In this document: in pieces, positions 1 through 8,794 of the stretch | How the letters are laid out: every line of letters starts with the position of its first letter | Numbering within the stretch: the stretch's first letter is position 1 | NCBI RefSeq assembly: GCF_014646015.1 | Contig: NZ_BMMQ01000006.1 | Location: forward strand, 124,001 to 188,000 | DNA: 64,000 nucleotides | DNA from: Microbacterium nanhaiense | Lineage (GTDB): Bacteria > Actinomycetota > Actinomycetes > Actinomycetales > Microbacteriaceae | Reading direction: 5' to 3' | The notes under the pieces: model-generated | Databases searched by the model: none | Seen by the model: the letters and a program-made list of their open reading frames with translations, nothing else | Told to the model about the DNA's origin: nothing | Made by a program: the position numbers and the translations under genes

Positions 1-8
1 AAGGGGTC

Positions 9-41
9 GGGGGCGGACGCCGAGCTCGGCGCGCCACCCCC
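9..41 (-). terminator. G+C-rich hairpin downstream of binding-protein gene
   Basis: A run of five G (9-13) pairs with five C (37-41) around a self-complementary GCCGAGCTCGGC core. It lies 12 nt past the stop of the sugar-binding protein gene that ends at 53. There is no T-run, so it may be a terminator or a stabilising hairpin in front of permease genes outside the window. Confidence 0.35.
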
Positions 42-52
42 GATCGGATCGA

Positions 53-1354
53 TCAGTTGACGGAGATGCCGCGCTCTTCGAGCGCCGCGATCATGTCTTC
101 CTGGGTCTTGTTGTAAGCGTCGACAAGCGGCTTGCCGCCGTCGACGGAGGCCTTGACGTTGTCGACCAGGTCGGCGAACAGGGTCGACGACAGCGGCGGC
201 CAGGTCCACGAGGTGTCGACAGCCTTGTCGGACTCGGCGAAGACGTCCCAGATGTTCTGTCCGCCGTAGAAGTCGAAGACCTCCGAGTCCTCGAGAGCCG
301 TGATCTCGGAGATGTCGTCGATGGCGGGCCACCCGGCGCCGACCTCGGTCAGCAGGTTGACGCTGGCGGGGTTCGAGTTCATCCACACCGCGAACTCAGC
401 CGCTTCCTTCGGGTGCTTCGAGCCCTTGAGCACGGCGCTGGCGGATCCGCCGCCCCACGTCGCGGACACGTTCTCGCCCGCGTTCCACTGGGGCACGGGG
501 CCGACCGCCCAGCTGCCTGCGAGATCCGGCGCGGTGCCGCGCAGGATCGCATCGGCCCACGAACCCGAGATCCAGGTGAGGACCTTGCCGCTCTGAATGT
601 CAGAGTTCCACTCGCTCGACATGTCGGCCTCGACCTTGACGAGATCCTCGTCCACGAGCTTCTGCCAGAACTCGGCGACCTTGAGCGTGTCGGCGCCATT
701 GATGTCCACGGTCCAGGCGTCGTTGTCGGGAGTGAACCACTGCGCACCGCCCTGCTGGGCGAGACCGATCATCCAGGGCGCCTGGTTGAACGCGAACGCG
801 GCGATGTATGCACCCGACTCACGAACCGTCTTCGCGGCCTCGTAGAACTCGTCCCACGTCTCCGGGTACTCGATGCCGAGTTCCTCGAACACATCGGCGC
901 GGTAAAACTGTCCGAGCGGACCCGATGCCTGCGGAATCGAGTAGACCGAGCCGCCGAAGACACCGGTCTGCCACTGCCACTCGGTGAAGAGGTCGGCGTC
1001 GTCCTCAACGTACTCCGTAATGTCCTCGAGAGCGTCGTTGATGAGGAAGTCGGGAATAGCGTCGTACCCGATCTGCGCGACGTCCGCGGCGTTACCGGCT
1101 TGCACGGCCGATTGCATCGTCGCGTATCCTCCGTCGGGGCCCGCGGTCACCGTCTCGAGCGTGACGTGCACATCGTCGTGGGCCTCGTTGAATGCGTCGA
1201 CGACCTGGTCGATGTTCGGGACCCATGACTGGAATGTGAGCTCGACCGGGCCCTCCGACGACGAGTCGTCCGAGGAACACGCGGCAAGGGATACGGCCGT
1301 CGTCATGACAGCGGCCGCTGCGAGCCAACGGCGGCTCCGGGGTGATACAAGCAT
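53..1354 (-). CDS. ABC sugar transporter substrate-binding lipoprotein
   Basis: A 433-residue family 1 extracellular solute-binding protein that would capture a sugar or oligosaccharide outside the membrane for an ABC importer. The N-terminus has Arg residues, a hydrophobic stretch and a lipobox (LAAC, Cys26) followed by a Ser/Asp-rich linker, so it should be a lipoprotein. The start chosen is the ATG at 1354, preceded by GAAGGAG; the longer reading frame to 1402 lacks a ribosome site. Permease genes are expected just outside the window, beyond position 1. The neighbouring beta-galactosidase gene upstream suggests a galactoside ligand, but a strong terminator separates the two, so the ligand is inference only. 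Confidence 0.88.
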   Translation of the reverse strand: MLVSPRSRRWLAAAAVMTTAVSLAACSSDDSSSEGPVELTFQSWVPNIDQVVDAFNEAHDDVHVTLETVTAGPDGGYATMQSAVQAGNAADVAQIGYDAIPDFLINDALEDITEYVEDDADLFTEWQWQTGVFGGSVYSIPQASGPLGQFYRADVFEELGIEYPETWDEFYEAAKTVRESGAYIAAFAFNQAPWMIGLAQQGGAQWFTPDNDAWTVDINGADTLKVAEFWQKLVDEDLVKVEADMSSEWNSDIQSGKVLTWISGSWADAILRGTAPDLAGSWAVGPVPQWNAGENVSATWGGGSASAVLKGSKHPKEAAEFAVWMNSNPASVNLLTEVGAGWPAIDDISEITALEDSEVFDFYGGQNIWDVFAESDKAVDTSWTWPPLSSTLFADLVDNVKASVDGGKPLVDAYNKTQEDMIAALEERGISVN

Positions 1355-1420
1355 GAACGCTCCTTCGCGCGGAGTAGGGGATGGATATTTCCCCGGGGAC
1401 AACGCACGATGCTACGCGGG

Positions 1421-1441
1421 GAACATGCCAAAGAACATGCC
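1421..1441. repeat. Tandem GAACATGCC direct repeat in promoter region
   Basis: GAACATGCC occurs at 1421-1429 and again at 1433-1441, a 12-nt spacing, within the upstream region of the binding-protein gene. The spacing is close to one helical turn, as in a regulator binding site. No known operator is recognised. Confidence 0.3.
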
Positions 1442-1538
1442 CACTTCGCGGTTACACATGGATGATTCGCCACTCTTATGAAATATTCATCGCGACGCGG
1501 ACGCGCGGTCATGGAATCACCATCCGTTAAGTGAGAAG

Positions 1539-1566
1539 GGTGCCGTTCACCAGGGCGAACGGCACC
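1539..1566 (-). terminator. Terminator hairpin after GH35 gene
   Basis: A perfect 10-bp stem, GGTGCCGTTC (1539-1548) with GAACGGCACC (1557-1566), and an 8-nt loop. It is about 40 nt downstream of the GH35 stop on the minus strand and followed by CTTCTCAC, giving a weak pyrimidine tail. It would separate the GH35 transcript from the binding-protein gene. Confidence 0.65.
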
Positions 1567-1608
1567 GTCTCGCTGGCGCTATCTCGACGGTGGCTGTCTA
1601 CCGCGTCG

Positions 1609-3927
1609 CTACGCGAAGGCCCGGGTCGCCACCGGGCGCACGACCGCCGAACGAACCTCGAGCACGGGCTCCTCGCCCTGCGGGCGCACGCGCGCGTCGA
1701 CGTAGACCTCGGTCGCCGGATCCCAGGCGAACGCGCGGAGAGTGAGCGGCGTCTCCGCGAGCTTCTCCGCATACGGCGCGAGATCGATCTCGAGCGTGCG
1801 GCCGTACCAGTACTGGTCGGCGATCAGCTCGTCGCCCACGTACGCGCGGATCACGTCGCCCGTCCAGTCGAGCGACAGGATCGCCCGCTCCGCCGTCAGC
1901 GCCTCGGCCGGCACCGGCACCTCGACGCTCGCCGCGGCCGAGAAGTCGACCGGTGCCGAGAGGCGACCGGAGGATCCCGCGCGGCGCACCGGCGCCACTG
2001 GCGCGGATCCGAACTCCGGCACCTCGAGGGCGTGCTCGGCGGGCGCGGCGGGCGCCGTGTATCGCGCGAAGACGGATCCCTCACCGCTCACGCGCTCCGC
2101 GCCCTCGAGTGGCGGGGAGACGTCGAGCACCGGCCCCTCGGATCCGAGGACGGCCTCGAAACCGCGCTCACCGAACCAGCCGCCGCCTCGCCACAGCACG
2201 ACGGAGTCGCGTCCGTCGATGTCGCCGCGCCACACCGACTCGGCGCTCGCCCGGTCGAGGAACACGAGGGTCGTGTCGCCGATGCGCACCTCGCAGCCGA
2301 GGCCCGGCGCCGCATCCGGGCGGAGCACGAGGACGTCACCGTCCGAGATCGCGGTCGCGCCCTCGACGTCTCCCGCGGATCCCTCGAGCTGGATCTCCAC
2401 GTCGATCCCCTCGCTCGACGCGAAGAGCACGACCGTGCCGTTCGGGCCCTCGAACTCGGTGATCGCCTGGGCGGTCACCGACACGGCGGCCAGGGATCCG
2501 AAGCGCTGACGCAGCGGCCAGGCGAAGTACGCGCCCGAGGCCAGTGAGACCGGCGACGTCGGGATCGTAACGCTCGCGTCGTCGAACTCGACCGTGAACT
2601 GCACGTCCTCGAGCGCGGGGAGCGCGGCGATCGCGGGCTGGTGGTTGTTGGCGAAGAGGAAGCCGCTCCGACCGTCGGAGCGCACGGCCCAGCGCGGGGA
2701 TCCCTCGTGCTGCTGCGGGATCGTCGTCACCGAGCCGGCGAGCGCGGATCCGAACGACGACAGCATGAGGTGCTGCTGACGAAGCAGGTGGTAGTGGCGG
2801 CGCTGGGAACCGACGGCTCCGACCGGCGCGAAGAAGTCGTAATCGCGCACCGGCACGTCGTTGGGGTAGCCCGAGTCGTGCGATTCCTGCAGACCCTCCG
2901 CCTGGAGCCCGCCGTGGTACATGTAGTAGCCCTGCCACGACGACCCGCTGCCGACCTTCGTCAGCGCGAGCGCCGCGACGTCATCGGAATCCACGAGCGG
3001 ACGCCGGTGGTAGGCGACCGCCATGCCGCCGCCCAGCTCGCACGTGACGAACGGCCACGGGTCGCCCGCGCCGAGGTTCGCGTCGTCGTCGATCTCGACC
3101 GGCGCGTCGCGCAGGTCGGCGCCGACGGTGAGGTCGTCGCGCACCGTGTTGTAGGTGAAGTGCATGACGCCGAAGGCCGGCCAGCCCGTCGTGCTCTCCT
3201 CCCAGAAACCGTCGGAGTAGCCCGCGTACACGGGCAGCACGCGCCCGTACGGAATCTCCGCGCCGCCCCAGCCCGTCGCCGTCCAGAGGCTTGCGCGCAT
3301 GCCGACCTCCTCCGCGATGGTGCGGAGCGTCGCGAGGTGCGGGCCGTTGTCGTAGAGCTCGTTGTCGACCTGGATGCCGATGATCGGCGCGCCGGGGTTC
3401 TCGGCGGAGTGGAACAGGCCGCGCACCTGCTCCTCGATCGCGGCGTACCACTTGCGGGCGTAGGCCAGGTAGGCGGGGTCGTCGGAGCGGTGCCGCATCG
3501 GCATCGCCTGCAGCCAGTCCGGGAAGCCGCCGTTGCGCGCCTCGCCGTGGGCCCACGGTCCGATGCGGAGCATGACCTTCAGGCCCACGCGGTCGGCCAG
3601 CTCGACGAAGCGGCGCACGTCGCGGTGCCCGTCCCATCGCACTTCGCCCTCGACATCCTCGTGGATGTTCCAGATCAGGTAGGTCGCAAGCACGCTGATG
3701 CCGCCGGCCTTCAGCTTCCGCAGCTCGGTCTCCCAGCGGTGCGGCAGGTCGCGGCTGAAGTGGTACTCGCCCATCACGGGGATCCACGGCTCACCGTCGA
3801 CCGTCACATAGCGGCTCGTGAGCCTGATGGCCTGCGAGACGCTGGCGTCGTCGCCCATCTCGAGGGGAGTCTCGGTCGCCGGCTTCGGCGCGGTGACGCG
3901 CACGGCGTTCGTGGTGGCTTCGGTCAT
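1609..3927 (-). CDS. GH35-family beta-galactosidase
   Basis: A 772-residue protein with a glycoside hydrolase family 35 TIM barrel at about residues 40-330 and beta-sandwich domains after it. It should release terminal beta-galactose. The motif IQVDNE puts the acid/base at Glu190, and TCELGGG puts the nucleophile at Glu297. No signal peptide is visible, so it probably acts in the cytoplasm on imported galactosides. The start is the ATG at 3927, with AAGGAG upstream; the extra 56 codons of the open frame read through the promoter region. An 18-bp inverted repeat lies about 55-70 nt upstream of the start. The exact linkage specificity cannot be read from sequence. Confidence 0.85.
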   Translation of the reverse strand: MTEATTNAVRVTAPKPATETPLEMGDDASVSQAIRLTSRYVTVDGEPWIPVMGEYHFSRDLPHRWETELRKLKAGGISVLATYLIWNIHEDVEGEVRWDGHRDVRRFVELADRVGLKVMLRIGPWAHGEARNGGFPDWLQAMPMRHRSDDPAYLAYARKWYAAIEEQVRGLFHSAENPGAPIIGIQVDNELYDNGPHLATLRTIAEEVGMRASLWTATGWGGAEIPYGRVLPVYAGYSDGFWEESTTGWPAFGVMHFTYNTVRDDLTVGADLRDAPVEIDDDANLGAGDPWPFVTCELGGGMAVAYHRRPLVDSDDVAALALTKVGSGSSWQGYYMYHGGLQAEGLQESHDSGYPNDVPVRDYDFFAPVGAVGSQRRHYHLLRQQHLMLSSFGSALAGSVTTIPQQHEGSPRWAVRSDGRSGFLFANNHQPAIAALPALEDVQFTVEFDDASVTIPTSPVSLASGAYFAWPLRQRFGSLAAVSVTAQAITEFEGPNGTVVLFASSEGIDVEIQLEGSAGDVEGATAISDGDVLVLRPDAAPGLGCEVRIGDTTLVFLDRASAESVWRGDIDGRDSVVLWRGGGWFGERGFEAVLGSEGPVLDVSPPLEGAERVSGEGSVFARYTAPAAPAEHALEVPEFGSAPVAPVRRAGSSGRLSAPVDFSAAASVEVPVPAEALTAERAILSLDWTGDVIRAYVGDELIADQYWYGRTLEIDLAPYAEKLAETPLTLRAFAWDPATEVYVDARVRPQGEEPVLEVRSAVVRPVATRAFA

Positions 3928-3980
3928 CGGGGTGGGCTCCTTGTGCGGGTGTTCTCCGTTGAACGGGATGTTCACTCGCT

Positions 3981-3998
3981 CGAAGCTATCGAGCTTCG
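3981..3998. promoter_or_regulatory. Palindrome upstream of GH35 gene (candidate operator)
   Basis: CGAAGCTATCGAGCTTCG has perfect 7-nt arms around a 4-nt centre. It is in the leader of the GH35 gene and has the size of a LacI- or GntR-type operator. The regulator is unknown. Confidence 0.4.
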
Positions 3999-4081
3999 CG
4001 CCGCTTCCCCATCGACAAAGGGACGAGGAACATGGACAACACGCTGATGTCGGATCCCGGCCCTCGGCGGGCGACACGAGA

Positions 4082-4146
4082 CTCGGAAGAATCACGAGAA
4101 TCGGAGGGATCCGCGTGGAATCCCCGAGATCCGTGATTTCTCCGAG
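4082..4146. repeat. 65-nt palindromic repeat, family A, copy 1
   Basis: Two 23-nt imperfect inverted arms (4082-4104 and 4124-4146) flank a 19-nt centre. The conserved arm core reads GTGATTTCTCCGAG on the right side. Four more copies with the same 65-nt length are in this window. It lies in the gap between the GH35 promoter and the phosphatase stop. Confidence 0.85.
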
Positions 4147-4179
4147 ATCCGGGACGCCGACCCCGATCGCACCACAAAA

Positions 4180-4244
4180 GTCGGAAGAATCACGAAAATC
4201 GGAAGGATCCCCGCTGAATCCCCGAGTCTCGTGATTTCTCCGAG
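4180..4244. repeat. 65-nt palindromic repeat, family A, copy 2
   Basis: Arms 4180-4202 and 4222-4244, same layout as copy 1, which sits only 33 nt away in the same orientation. It ends 11 nt from the phosphatase stop codon, so it could also serve as that gene's terminator or mRNA 3' end. The 327-nt gap 3928-4254 holds only the GH35 leader and these two repeats. Confidence 0.85.
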
Positions 4245-4254
4245 ATCCGGGACG

Positions 4255-4722
4255 CTATCGCGCGGATTCGCGAACGTATTTCACGATCTCGTCGGCGCCC
4301 GCCTCGACCACGTCGAGGGTGTCGTCGAAGCCGCCGCGGGTGCCATACCAGGGGTCGATCACGTCGGGGCTCGTGGATCCGGGCACGAACTCCATCCACA
4401 GCCGCGTGCGCTCCGGATCCGCGCCGCGGCGGATCAACGCGGAACGATGTGCCTCGGTCATGGCAAGGATCAGGTCCGCATGAACGTCATCGGTGTCGTT
4501 CACCCAGCGCGCAGTGCGGAGAGGCACGTCGTAGCCGCGTCCCCTCAGCGCATCGGCGGCGCGGGGGTCGATCGGATTACCGAGCTCCTCGTCGCTGATG
4601 CCGGATGAGACGACCTCGACGTCGAGACCCGCCGCCTCGAGCCGATCCTTCAGGACCACCTCGCCCATGGGTGATCGGCAAATGTTTCCGGTGCAGACGA
4701 CGGCGATGCGCGAAATACTCAC
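4255..4722 (-). CDS. Low-molecular-weight protein-tyrosine phosphatase
   Basis: A 155-residue cytoplasmic protein with the complete LMW-PTP signature: the P-loop C-X5-R-S (CTGNICRS, Cys10 and Arg16) near the N-terminus and the general-acid loop DPWYG (Asp123). Family members hydrolyse phosphotyrosine; some actinobacterial relatives act on arginine phosphate. The length is normal for the family. It is bracketed by copies of the 65-nt palindrome and is not obviously in an operon with hspR, from which it is separated by 128 nt containing another copy. Substrate is unknown. Confidence 0.92.
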   Translation of the reverse strand: MSISRIAVVCTGNICRSPMGEVVLKDRLEAAGLDVEVVSSGISDEELGNPIDPRAADALRGRGYDVPLRTARWVNDTDDVHADLILAMTEAHRSALIRRGADPERTRLWMEFVPGSTSPDVIDPWYGTRGGFDDTLDVVEAGADEIVKYVRESAR

Positions 4723-4759
4723 ATAGCGAGCCTAGTGCGCGCCCGGATCGATCCCGAGG

Positions 4760-4824
4760 CTCGGAAGAATCACGAAAGTCGGAGGGATCCGGTCAGAGGT
4801 TCCGAGACTCGTCATTTCTCCGAG
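4760..4824. repeat. 65-nt palindromic repeat, family A, copy 3
   Basis: Arms 4760-4782 and 4802-4824 match the family A consensus, with one transversion in the right arm (GTCATTTCTCCGAG). It lies between the hspR stop (4851) and the phosphatase start (4722), so it may end the heat-shock transcript. Confidence 0.85.
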
Positions 4825-4850
4825 TCTCGTGATGCGCGGGCGCCGCGCGG

Positions 4851-5282
4851 CTACCCGCGCGGGCCCCGGTAGAGCACCACGTCGGTCTGGCGGCGCACTC
4901 GTGTCGTGCCCTTGAGGGTGACGACGCCGCCGGCCGCGTTGGTCGCGAAGATGCGGGCGCCGGGGCGGTTGTCGCGCTCCTGTTGCAGCTGCACCCTGAG
5001 GCCCGCGACCTCCGCGCTCAGCTCCTGCACCTGGTTCTCGAGGTCGAGCATCCGCTGGATGACAGCGAGCGGCACGCCCTCGCCCGAAAGGCGCGCGACC
5101 TCGCGCAGCTGGACGATGTTGCGCGCCGAGTAGCGCCGGGATCCGCCGCGCGTGCGACCCGGCACCACGAGCCCGATGCGGTCGTACTGCCGCAGCGTCT
5201 GCGGGTGCAGCCCCGAGAGCTCGCTCGCGGCCGCGATCGGGAAGATCGGATCGCGTTCGGTCACACCCTCTGGCAGCTGCAT
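4851..5282 (-). CDS. hspR: HspR, MerR-family heat-shock repressor
   Basis: A 143-residue MerR-type regulator. Residues about 14-80 form the winged helix (LHPQTLRQYDRIGLV, then GGSRRYS), followed by a coiled coil at about 80-105. HspR binds the HAIR inverted repeat and represses the dnaK operon with DnaK as co-repressor (established for Streptomyces and mycobacteria). It is the last gene of the dnaK-grpE-dnaJ-hspR operon, 21 nt after dnaJ, and a HAIR site is present upstream of dnaK, so autoregulation is expected. Confidence 0.95.
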   Translation of the reverse strand: MQLPEGVTERDPIFPIAAASELSGLHPQTLRQYDRIGLVVPGRTRGGSRRYSARNIVQLREVARLSGEGVPLAVIQRMLDLENQVQELSAEVAGLRVQLQQERDNRPGARIFATNAAGGVVTLKGTTRVRRQTDVVLYRGPRG

Positions 5283-5303
5283 CTCGACACTCCTTCAGAC
5301 CAC

Positions 5304-6251
5304 TTACACGAACAGGCCGGCGCGCGGGTTCTCGTCGGCCTCCACGGAGCGGTAGGCCTCGAGCGCCTCCCGCTCAGCATCGCTCAGATGGCTCGGGACG
5401 GCCACCTGCACCTCGGCGAGCAGATCACCGGTGCCCTTCGATGTGTGGATCCCGCGGCCCTTGACCCGCAGAACGCGACCCGACGGCGTGCCGGGGGCCA
5501 CTCGCATCTTGACCCGGGATCCGTCGAGCGTCGGCACCTCGATCGTGGTGCCGAGCACGGCCTCGGTGAACGTCACCGGAACCGTGAGGCGCACGTTGAG
5601 CCCATCGCGGCTGAACACCGGGTGCGGTCGCACCGCGACCTCCACGACGATGTCACCGGCCTCCCCGCCGTTCGGCGAGGGTCGGCCGCGGCCGCGCAGG
5701 CGGATCTTCTGCCCGTCGGCGACGCCGGCCGGGATCTTCACCTTGAAGGTCTTGCCGTCCTCGCCGCGCAGCGAGATCGTATCGCCCTTGGCCGCGGCCA
5801 GGAAGTCGAGCGTCGTGCGCGCGCGCACGTCCGCCCCCTTCTGCGGGCCGCCGAAACCGCCGAAGCCCCCGCGGCGGGAGCCCCCGCCCTGATTGAACAT
5901 CGAAAAGAGATCATCAAAGCCGGGGTTCCCCCCGCCGGTGCCGCCGCGCTGGAATCGGCTGAAGACGTCCTCGAAGCCGCCAGAACCGGATCCACCCGCC
6001 GTGAAGCGCGCGCCCGAACCCATCGCACGGAGTTCGTCGTACTCCTTGCGCTGCTCCGGATCCGACAGAACCGAATACGCCTCGCTGATGTCCTTGAACT
6101 TCGCCTCGGCCGCCGCGTCTCCGGGGTTGGAGTCGGGGTGGTACTTGCGGGCGAGTTTGCGGTACACCTTCTTCAGCTCGGCCGCCTCGACCGTCTTCTC
6201 GACGCCGAGGATCTTGTAAAAGTCCTTGTCGAACCAGTCCTGACTGGCCAT
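5304..6251 (-). CDS. dnaJ: DnaJ-family co-chaperone without zinc finger
   Basis: A 315-residue type II J-protein. The J-domain covers about residues 8-75 with the HPD motif at 38-40, followed by a Gly/Phe-rich linker (about 80-150) and the two C-terminal beta-domains. The four CxxCxGxG zinc motifs of type I DnaJ are absent, as is usual for the J-protein encoded in actinobacterial dnaK operons. It stimulates the DnaK ATPase and delivers unfolded clients. It lies 27 nt after grpE and 21 nt before hspR on the same transcript. Confidence 0.94.
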   Translation of the reverse strand: MASQDWFDKDFYKILGVEKTVEAAELKKVYRKLARKYHPDSNPGDAAAEAKFKDISEAYSVLSDPEQRKEYDELRAMGSGARFTAGGSGSGGFEDVFSRFQRGGTGGGNPGFDDLFSMFNQGGGSRRGGFGGFGGPQKGADVRARTTLDFLAAAKGDTISLRGEDGKTFKVKIPAGVADGQKIRLRGRGRPSPNGGEAGDIVVEVAVRPHPVFSRDGLNVRLTVPVTFTEAVLGTTIEVPTLDGSRVKMRVAPGTPSGRVLRVKGRGIHTSKGTGDLLAEVQVAVPSHLSDAEREALEAYRSVEADENPRAGLFV

Positions 6252-6278
6252 CGATCGCCTTCTTCCGAACGTTGCCGA

Positions 6279-6875
6279 TTACTCGGCGGGAACTGCCACA
6301 ACCACCTTGGCCGGGCGGAGCTCGACGCCGCCGAGGCGGTATCCCACCTCCACGACCTCGAGGATGGTCGCCTCCGTGACACCGGGGGTCGGCGCCTGGA
6401 AGACGGCCTCGTGCTGCTGCGGGTCGAAGGCCTCGCCGGCCTCGCCGTACACCGTGAGCCCGGTGTCCGTCGCGACGGCCCGCATCTTGTCCGCGACGAG
6501 CGCGAAGGCGGATCCCTCTTCGAGGTCGCCGTGCTTGGCCGCGCGGTCGAGATCGTCGAGCACGCCCAGCAGCCGCTTCGCGACCTCGCCCTTGGCGCGC
6601 TCGATGTCGAGCTGGCGTTGCTCCTCCGTGCGGCGACGGTAGTTCGCGTACTCCGCCTGGATGCGCTTCAGGTCGTGCAGGAGCTGCGTCTCGTAGTCGC
6701 TCTTCTCCTGCTCGGCGGCCTCGTCGGTCTGCTCGGCCTCGAGGATGTCGTCGATCGTGAGGCCCTCGTCTCCAGCAGATGCGCCCGCGGCGGGGGCTTC
6801 GTCAGCCCCCGCCTCGGCGCCCTGCTGGACCTGGTCTTCGCCGTCAGCCGGCTCGATCGGGTCCTGTGCAGTCAT
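6279..6875 (-). CDS. grpE: GrpE nucleotide exchange factor
   Basis: A 198-residue GrpE. It has an acidic, Ala/Glu-rich disordered N-terminus (about 1-45), a long helical region for dimerisation (about 50-110) and the beta-domain that opens the DnaK nucleotide cleft (the VFQAPTPGVTEATILEVVEVGY region). Its start codon overlaps the dnaK stop by one base (TAATG), so the two are translationally coupled. Confidence 0.96.
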   Translation of the reverse strand: MTAQDPIEPADGEDQVQQGAEAGADEAPAAGASAGDEGLTIDDILEAEQTDEAAEQEKSDYETQLLHDLKRIQAEYANYRRRTEEQRQLDIERAKGEVAKRLLGVLDDLDRAAKHGDLEEGSAFALVADKMRAVATDTGLTVYGEAGEAFDPQQHEAVFQAPTPGVTEATILEVVEVGYRLGGVELRPAKVVVAVPAE

Positions 6876-8713
6876 TACTTCTTCTCGTCCTCGTCGTCGA
6901 CGACCTCGGCGTCGACCACGTCCTCGTCGCTCGAGGCGTCGGCCTGGGGCTCCGAGGCCTCCTGCTGCGACTGGGCGTAGAGCGCCTCGCCGAGCTTCGA
7001 CTGCGACTCGTTCAGCTTGTCGAACGCCGCCTTGACGGCGTCGTCGTCCTCACCCGCGAGCGCTTCCTTCAGCGCGTCGACGTCGGCCTGGACCGAGGTC
7101 TTGACGTCCTCGGGCAGCTTGTCGGCGTTCTCCTCGAGCAGCTTCGCCACCGAGTACGCGAGCGTCTCGGCGCGGTTGCGCTGGTCGAGGGCCTCGGCGC
7201 GCTTGCGGTCCTCGTCGGCGTGCTCCTCGGCCTCGCGGACCATGCGGTCGATGTCCTCCTTCGAGAGCGACGAGCCGCCGGTGATGGTCATCGACTGCTC
7301 CTTGCCCGTGCCCTTGTCCTTCGCGGACACGTGCACGATGCCGTTCGCGTCGATGTCGAAGGTGACCTCGATCTGTGGCATGCCGCGGGGCGCCGGGGCG
7401 ATGCCCGTGAGCTCGAAGGTGCCGAGCGGCTTGTTGTCGCGGGTGAACTCGCGCTCGCCCTGGTAGACCTGGATCGCGACGGAGGGCTGGTTGTCCTCGG
7501 CGGTCGTGAAGGTCTCGCTGCGCTTGGTCGGGATGGCCGTGTTGCGCTCGATGAGCTTCGTCATGCGACCGCCCTGCGTCTCGATGCCGAGCGACAGCGG
7601 GGTCACGTCGATGAGCAGAACGTCCTTGCGCTCGCCCTTCAGCACGCCCGCCTGGAGGGCGGCGCCGACGGCGACGACCTCGTCCGGGTTGACGCCCTTG
7701 TTCGCCGATTTGCCGGTCTCCTTCTCGACCAGATCCGCGATCTGCGGCATGCGGGTCGAACCACCGACGAGCACCACGTGCGCGATGTCGGAGAGCTTCA
7801 CGCCCGCCTCGGCGATGACGTCCTGGAAGGGCTTCTTCGTGCGCTGCACGAGGTCGGCCGTGAGCTCCTCGAACTTCGCGCGCGAGAGGGTCACGTTCAG
7901 CGACGCGGGGCCCTCGCTCGTGAGCGAGAGGTACGGGAGGCTGACGGTCGTCGACTGGGCGCTCGAGAGCTCCTTCTTCGCCTGCTCCGCGGCCTCCTTG
8001 AGGCGCTGCAGAGCGATCTTGTCGCCCGAGACGTCGACGCCCGAGTCCTTCTTGAATTCGTCCTTGAGGTAGTCGACGACGCGCTGGTCCCAGTCGTCTC
8101 CACCCAGGCGGTTGTCACCGGCAGTCGCACGAACCTGGATCGTGGAGAAGTCGTCGTCCTTGCCCACCTCGAGCAGCGAGACGTCGAAGGTTCCGCCACC
8201 GAGGTCGAAGACGAGGATGAGCTCGTCCTCCTGGCCCTTGTCGAGGCCGTATGCGAGGGCCGCGGCGGTGGGCTCGTTGACGATGCGGAGCACGTTGAGG
8301 CCCGCGATCTCACCGGCCTCCTTCGTGGCCTGGCGCTCGGAGTCGTTGAAGTACGCCGGAACCGTGATGACGGCGTCGGTGACGGTGTCACCCAGGTACG
8401 CCTCGGCGTCGCGCTTCAGCTTCTGGAGGATGCGCGCCGAGATCTCCTGCGGCGTGTACTTCTTGCCGTCGACGTCGAACTTCCAGTCGGTGCCCATGTG
8501 GCGCTTCACCGAGGCGATCGTCTTGTCGACGTTCGTGACGGCCTGACGCTTCGCGGTCTCGCCGACGAGCACCTCGCCGTCCTTCGCGAACGCGACGATC
8601 GAGGGGGTCGTGCGAAGACCCTCCGCGTTGGCGATGACCTTCGGCTCGCCACCCTCGAGAACGGCAACGACCGAGTTCGTCGTTCCGAGGTCAATACCCA
8701 CAGCACGTGCCAT
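6875..8713 (-). CDS. dnaK: Molecular chaperone DnaK (Hsp70)
   Basis: A 612-residue Hsp70. The ATPase domain starts with GIDLGTTNS, has the phosphate-2 motif [10 protein letters not shown] and ends with [10 protein letters not shown]. The linker [13 protein letters not shown] leads to the substrate domain and an acidic C-terminal tail. The ATG at 8713 gives the canonical [10 protein letters not shown] start; the longer frame would run through the operator. It is the first gene of the heat-shock operon, controlled by the promoter at 8766-8794 and the HAIR site at 8747-8767. Confidence 0.98.
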   Translation of the reverse strand: MARAVGIDLGTTNSVVAVLEGGEPKVIANAEGLRTTPSIVAFAKDGEVLVGETAKRQAVTNVDKTIASVKRHMGTDWKFDVDGKKYTPQEISARILQKLKRDAEAYLGDTVTDAVITVPAYFNDSERQATKEAGEIAGLNVLRIVNEPTAAALAYGLDKGQEDELILVFDLGGGTFDVSLLEVGKDDDFSTIQVRATAGDNRLGGDDWDQRVVDYLKDEFKKDSGVDVSGDKIALQRLKEAAEQAKKELSSAQSTTVSLPYLSLTSEGPASLNVTLSRAKFEELTADLVQRTKKPFQDVIAEAGVKLSDIAHVVLVGGSTRMPQIADLVEKETGKSANKGVNPDEVVAVGAALQAGVLKGERKDVLLIDVTPLSLGIETQGGRMTKLIERNTAIPTKRSETFTTAEDNQPSVAIQVYQGEREFTRDNKPLGTFELTGIAPAPRGMPQIEVTFDIDANGIVHVSAKDKGTGKEQSMTITGGSSLSKEDIDRMVREAEEHADEDRKRAEALDQRNRAETLAYSVAKLLEENADKLPEDVKTSVQADVDALKEALAGEDDDAVKAAFDKLNESQSKLGEALYAQSQQEASEPQADASSDEDVVDAEVVDDEDEKK

Positions 8714-8746
8714 GACTTGCTCCGTTTCGTTGAGGAACTCGCGAGA

Positions 8747-8767
8747 CTTGAGTCGCGATGGCTCAAC
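8747..8767 (-). promoter_or_regulatory. HAIR operator for HspR
   Basis: CTTGAGT (8747-8753), seven bases, then GCTCAAC (8761-8767). This fits the HAIR consensus CTTGAGT-N7-ACTCAAG with two substitutions in the second arm. It overlaps the -10 box and initiation region of the dnaK promoter, an ideal repressor position. Confidence 0.9.
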
Positions 8768-8794
8768 TATACGTCGCCGCCGCCGAGATGTCAA
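8766..8794 (-). promoter_or_regulatory. dnaK operon promoter (TTGACA-N17-TATAGT)
   Basis: On the minus strand a perfect -35 TTGACA (8794-8789) and -10 TATAGT (8771-8766) are separated by exactly 17 nt. The -10 overlaps the HAIR operator. The first two bases of the -35 box are the last T residues of the upstream glnB terminator hairpin region. Confidence 0.85.

Noticed and set aside
5304..6251. DnaJ as a damaged gene because it lacks the zinc finger
   Set aside because: Type II J-proteins without zinc motifs are normal in actinobacterial dnaK operons, and both ends are intact.
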